From the NCBI GenBank assembly GCA_001507425.1, contig LMAJ01000022.1:1-64000 (forward strand): a stretch of 64,000 bases of DNA, read 5' to 3'. A model generated the notes under the pieces. The model was not told the origin of the DNA, searched no databases, and saw nothing but the letters and a program-made list of their open reading frames with translations. The stretch's first letter is position 1. Each line of letters opens with the position of its first letter. Source of the stretch: Flavobacteriaceae bacterium CRH (GTDB lineage Bacteria; Bacteroidota; Bacteroidia; Flavobacteriales; Flavobacteriaceae). Made by a program: the position numbers and the translations under genes. This document shows positions 60,721 through 64,000 of the stretch, piece after piece.

Positions 60721-60774
60721 TAATAGCTTGCCCAATAATCGAAATTCGATTTACGGCAGGCTATTGTTTTTTTT
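60721..60774 (+). terminator. Orphan strong hairpin with T-tract
   Basis: TAATAGCTTGCC and GGCAGGCTATTG pair with an inner ATCGAAATTCGAT palindrome, followed by eight T. No coding gene lies between the sppA terminator and this hairpin, which implies a non-coding transcript or a leader attenuator before the AsmA gene. Confidence 0.7.
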
Positions 60775-60810
60775 ATGAAAAATTTCAAATAAACACAATT
60801 ATAAAAAGTC

Positions 60811-60818
60811 TATTTTTG
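60811..60818 (+). promoter_or_regulatory. -7 box of the AsmA-family gene
   Basis: TATTTTTG fits TAnnTTTG, 55 bases before the ATG at 60874. Confidence 0.55.
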
Positions 60819-60873
60819 CAGGAATAGTACATATTAAATTAAGAACCTTAAAACCTCAAATCTATAATTAATT

Positions 60874-63507
60874 ATGTTAAAGAAAATTTTAAAAATCGCA
60901 GCCATTGTCCTTGTGGTAATTATTGCCGCATTATTTGCTATTCCATATCTTTTTAAAGATCAGATAAAAGCAAAAATTGCAGAAGCTATTAATGAAAGTG
61001 TAGATGCAAAAGTGAGTTTTGCTGACGCTGATTTAAGTTTGTTTAAAAACTTCCCGAATGCTACCGTAGGAATTGAGAAATTAGTCATCATCAATAAAGC
61101 TCCTTTTGAAGGTGATACTTTGGTTTCTTTAGGCGAATTGAATTTGAAAATGAGTATCAAGGAACTTTTTAAAGGAAAAGACGAACCTTTAAACATTCAG
61201 GGAATTAGTTCTCAGAACGGTTTAATCAATATTATCTTTAATAAAGATGGTGTTGGAAACTTTGATATTGCATTAAAAGATAAAAAAGAAGAAACAGAAA
61301 AAGAAGAAGCAAGCAAACCACTTGCTTTAAAAATACAGAACTATAAAATCGAAAATTTCACTTTTAGATATATTGATCAGGGTTCTAAAATAAAAATGGT
61401 TATTGATAGTTTAAACCATGAAGGCACAGGGGATTTTACCAATTCTAAACTTGACTTAAACACAAAAACAACAGCGAATGTTTCATTAGATATGGACAAG
61501 GTTAATTATATGAAAAATATAAAATTGACTTTAGATGCTGTTTTAGGAATTGATTTAGAGAAAAGTAAATATACTTTTAAAGAAAACAAAGCTTTAATAA
61601 ACCAATTGCCTTTAGAATTTGACGGATTTATTCAGATGGTTGAAGCAGGTCAGATTTATGATTTGAAATTTAAAACACCAACTTCATCTTTTACCAATTT
61701 CTTAGGCTTAATTCCTTCGGCTTATGCTTCGAGTTTAGAAGGCGTAAAAACGACCGGAGATTTTACAATTGTTGGTTTTGCAAAAGGAGAATTAACAGAA
61801 ACTACAGTTCCTAAATTCAATATTGCAATTGCATCAAACAATTCCTCTTTCCAATATCCGAACTTACCAAAATCGGTTCAGAATATTGTTATTGATACCA
61901 AAATCATCAATGAAACCGGTATTTTAAATGATACTTATGTAAATTTAGATCAATTATCATTCAAAATTGATCAGGATGTTTTTAGTGCTAAAGCAAATGT
62001 TAGAAATATTACGGTAAATCCGTTGGTAAAAGCGGCTTTAAAAGGAACTATTAATCTAGCCAACCTTTCAAAAGCATATCCAATAAAAATGGACAAACCA
62101 TTGGCTGGTATTCTTAAAGCTGATGTTACTACAGAATTTGACATGGCTTCGGTAGAAAAAAGCCAATACGAAAACATCAAAAATGCAGGAACAATGAGCT
62201 TGTCAGGATTTAAATATACTGACGAGAATAATAAGTCGATGAATATTAGTACGGCTTTGGTAGAATTTAATCCGAGTAGAATTAACTTAAAACAATTTGA
62301 CGCTACTACAGGAAAAAGTGACATTAGCATAAACGGGGTTTTAGAGAATTTCTACGGTTTCATGTTCAAAAAACAGGAACTAAAAGGAAACTTTAATATG
62401 AGCTCAAACCAATTGGCTGTTGATGATTTTATGACTTCAGGAGAACCTGCACCTGCAAAAACAGGAACAGAAACAAAACCTACAGAAACAAAATCAGGAA
62501 CTGCAAAACCTGCAGAAGCAATGAAGATTCCGGCGTTTTTAAATTGTACGATAAATGCAAAAGCAAATACGGTTTTGTATGATAATTTAAAACTAAAAGA
62601 TGTTTCGGGAAGATTGATCGTTAAAGATGAAAAAGCATCTTTAGAAAACTTTAAAACATCTATTTTTGGAGGAACGATTGGCTTAAACGGAGCTGTTTCG
62701 ACGAAATCGAAAGTACCTACTTTTGATATGAATTTAGGTTTCAATCAAGTTGATATTGCACAGACTTTTACGCAATTAGACATGATGAAAAAAATTGCTC
62801 CATTGGCAGGAATTGTAAATGGGAAAATTAATTCGACTATAAAATTGAATGGAAACCTGGATGCAAATGAATTGACTCCGGACTTAAAATCAATTTCTGG
62901 AGATTTAGTTGGTCAATTGCTTTCTACAAGTGTAAATGCCAAAAACTCAACTTTGTTAAATTCTTTAACTTCAAACATTAAATTCCTTGACGCTAGCAAA
63001 TTGAATTTGAATGATTTGAAAATGGCTTTGACTTTTGATGACGGAAAAGTAAATGTAAAACCATTTGACATTAAATACCAAGACATTAAAGTAACTGTTG
63101 GAGGTTCGCACGGTTTTGACCAAACGATGAATTACAACTTAAAATTAGATGTTCCTGCTAAATATTTAGGGTCTGAGGCAAATGCTTTGATTGCAAAAAT
63201 GTCTCCTGCAGATGCTGCTAAACTGGAAAATATCCCGGTTAATGCATTAATTACAGGTAATTTTTCGAATCCGAAAGTATCAACAGATATGAAAAGTGCT
63301 GTTAACAGTTTAGCTTCTCAGGTTGTGACCCAACAAAAAGAGAAACTAACACAAAAAGGTGCTTCGGCTCTTAGTGATTTGATCAATAAAAACACAAAAG
63401 CGAAAGACACTACAAAAGCGGCTGCAACGGAGAAAGAAAAGAATACTCAGGAAGCGACCAAAAAAGCAAGTGACTTATTAAATGGTTTATTTAAAAAGAA
63501 AAAATAA
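60874..63507 (+). CDS. AsmA-family protein with C-terminal AsmA_2-like domain
   Basis: This 877-aa protein has an N-terminal membrane anchor (residues 6-27, AAIVLVVIIAALFAIPYLF). It is followed by the AsmA pattern (FADADLSLFKNFPNATVGIEK). A long periplasmic region of repeating beta-strand segments follows. A threonine/proline/lysine-rich linker (AKTGTETKPTETKSGTAKP) lies near 527-548. The C-terminal domain ends in a lysine-rich helix. Relatives form bridge-like proteins that move lipids between membranes. That role is inferred by family. It is downstream of the candidate RNA and terminator. Confidence 0.88.
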   Translation: MLKKILKIAAIVLVVIIAALFAIPYLFKDQIKAKIAEAINESVDAKVSFADADLSLFKNFPNATVGIEKLVIINKAPFEGDTLVSLGELNLKMSIKELFKGKDEPLNIQGISSQNGLINIIFNKDGVGNFDIALKDKKEETEKEEASKPLALKIQNYKIENFTFRYIDQGSKIKMVIDSLNHEGTGDFTNSKLDLNTKTTANVSLDMDKVNYMKNIKLTLDAVLGIDLEKSKYTFKENKALINQLPLEFDGFIQMVEAGQIYDLKFKTPTSSFTNFLGLIPSAYASSLEGVKTTGDFTIVGFAKGELTETTVPKFNIAIASNNSSFQYPNLPKSVQNIVIDTKIINETGILNDTYVNLDQLSFKIDQDVFSAKANVRNITVNPLVKAALKGTINLANLSKAYPIKMDKPLAGILKADVTTEFDMASVEKSQYENIKNAGTMSLSGFKYTDENNKSMNISTALVEFNPSRINLKQFDATTGKSDISINGVLENFYGFMFKKQELKGNFNMSSNQLAVDDFMTSGEPAPAKTGTETKPTETKSGTAKPAEAMKIPAFLNCTINAKANTVLYDNLKLKDVSGRLIVKDEKASLENFKTSIFGGTIGLNGAVSTKSKVPTFDMNLGFNQVDIAQTFTQLDMMKKIAPLAGIVNGKINSTIKLNGNLDANELTPDLKSISGDLVGQLLSTSVNAKNSTLLNSLTSNIKFLDASKLNLNDLKMALTFDDGKVNVKPFDIKYQDIKVTVGGSHGFDQTMNYNLKLDVPAKYLGSEANALIAKMSPADAAKLENIPVNALITGNFSNPKVSTDMKSAVNSLASQVVTQQKEKLTQKGASALSDLINKNTKAKDTTKAAATEKEKNTQEATKKASDLLNGLFKKKK

Positions 63508-63521
63508 GGAATCAAATTATA

Positions 63522-63555
63522 TTAAAAAGGCCATTCACATGAATGGCCTTTTTAA
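63522..63555. terminator. Bidirectional terminator between AsmA and glycosyltransferase genes
   Basis: TTAAAAAGGCCATTC and GAATGGCCTTTTTAA are perfect 15-base arms around ACAT. They serve both convergent genes. Confidence 0.9.
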
Positions 63556-63557
63556 TT

Positions 63558-64000
63558 TTAAACTGCTTTTGAATATGTTTTTAATTTTCCGTTTGCTAGA
63601 ATTGAATTCAGAATTTTGAAATATTCTCCCGGAGAACAATTTTCAGTATCGATTCCGACACTACTGCCATCATAAGGTTCGTATTTTTTGATGTTTGAAA
63701 CCGAAAACAAACCAATTGTTGGAGTTTGTACAGAACTTGCCAAATGCATAATTCCGCTGTCAGCACCAATAAATACATCTATGTTTGCAATTACTGAGCC
63801 TATTTCGCGGATATCTTTACTGTAATATGTTGGAGCATCAAATCCGATTTGAGAGACGTTTTCCACGGGTAAAATTTCTACGATATTATAATCTTTATAT
63901 TCAGACTTTAGTCTTGAATAAAAGCTTAACCACCATTCTTCTGAAAAACATTTATTTCCTGTAGCAAATGTAAATATGCCAATAGTTCGTTTGGATGGAT
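63558..64000 (-). CDS. Glycosyltransferase family 9 protein (5' end missing)
   Basis: The frame is open from the right edge to a stop at 63558, giving 147 residues of the C-terminal half. The internal GTG at 63866 is not the true start, since reading continues upstream with GIFTFATGNKCFSEEWW. The signature of family 9 (heptosyltransferase-like) enzymes is FIGADSGIMHLASSVQTPTI, followed by GLFSVSN. The enzyme probably adds a sugar to lipopolysaccharide core or a related glycan. The donor cannot be read from this part. Confidence 0.88.
   Translation of the reverse strand, partial: PSKRTIGIFTFATGNKCFSEEWWLSFYSRLKSEYKDYNIVEILPVENVSQIGFDAPTYYSKDIREIGSVIANIDVFIGADSGIMHLASSVQTPTIGLFSVSNIKKYEPYDGSSVGIDTENCSPGEYFKILNSILANGKLKTYSKAV

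Noticed and set aside
62352..62744. Long antisense frames inside the AsmA gene
   Set aside because: They are shadows of a well-supported coding region, with no start context or family match.
63558..63866. Glycosyltransferase gene starting at the GTG at 63866
   Set aside because: The frame stays open to the window edge with family-like sequence (GIFTFATGNK), so the gene is simply cut by the edge.

Overview
This window is chromosomal DNA from a Bacteroidota bacterium, almost certainly a Flavobacterium close to the F. johnsoniae group. Three things point there. The sequence is AT-rich. Many genes are preceded by the Bacteroidota -7 box TAnnTTTG, often with a TTG about 18-22 bases upstream. The gene content is typical of the genus: a type IX secretion plug protein, DUF5916 outer-membrane protein, a FolK-deoxynucleoside kinase fusion, DUF983, DUF6370 and an ISAon1-type transposase. 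Gene order is mostly short operons and single genes, with little mobile DNA. No defence island, prophage or CRISPR array was seen.

Layout. 1-500: the edge of an IS transposase and two identical tRNA-Gly(TCC) genes, each with its own promoter and terminator. 0.6-6.1 kb: a GNAT acetyltransferase, two convergent L,D-transpeptidases whose stop ends overlap, and a large DUF5916 barrel protein. 6.2-16.4 kb: gpmI, a DUF445 protein, map, a frameshifted GxxExxY nuclease-like gene inside a 51-bp inverted repeat, a methyltransferase, a SNF2 helicase, the T9SS plug protein and apaG. 16.6-22.8 kb: the complete four-gene ligase-associated DNA-repair cluster (exonuclease, ATP-dependent ligase, DEXH helicase, PdeM endonuclease), with the ligase gene bracketed by inverted copies of one repeat. 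23-32 kb: pruA, an unrecognised 243-aa protein, a LytS/LytR-type two-component operon with an alpha/beta hydrolase-TPR gene in the middle, rsmG, a fatty acid desaturase and an aspartate-type aminotransferase.

32-46 kb: a DUF2383 protein, a U32 peptidase-family protein, a purT operon (membrane protein, purT, DUF6370, Crp-type regulator), and the glyoxylate shunt (aceA, aceB) with a divergent ScfR/RamB-type regulator. Next come pirin and YceI genes that share a 16-bp palindromic operator at identical spacing from the -7 box, then an AraC regulator. 46-52 kb: DUF983, fabD, an operon of DegT aminotransferase, NTF2-like protein and galE, and waaA. 52-64 kb: a tiny lipoprotein of seven-residue repeats, a DUF1508 gene with 22 perfect copies of an 8-bp repeat just upstream, tRNA-Leu and tRNA-Gly(GCC), mutS, DUF1573, a SpoU methyltransferase, folK-dNK, sppA, a structured intergenic RNA candidate, an AsmA-family protein and the 3' end of a family 9 glycosyltransferase.

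The gaps hold at least six families of imperfect palindromic repeats. One supplies the apparent start codon of the SNF2 gene. Several of the longest open-frame starts lie upstream of, or inside, the -7 box and were moved downstream (map, pirin, YceI, waaA). Other starts were moved to the next good ATG or GTG.
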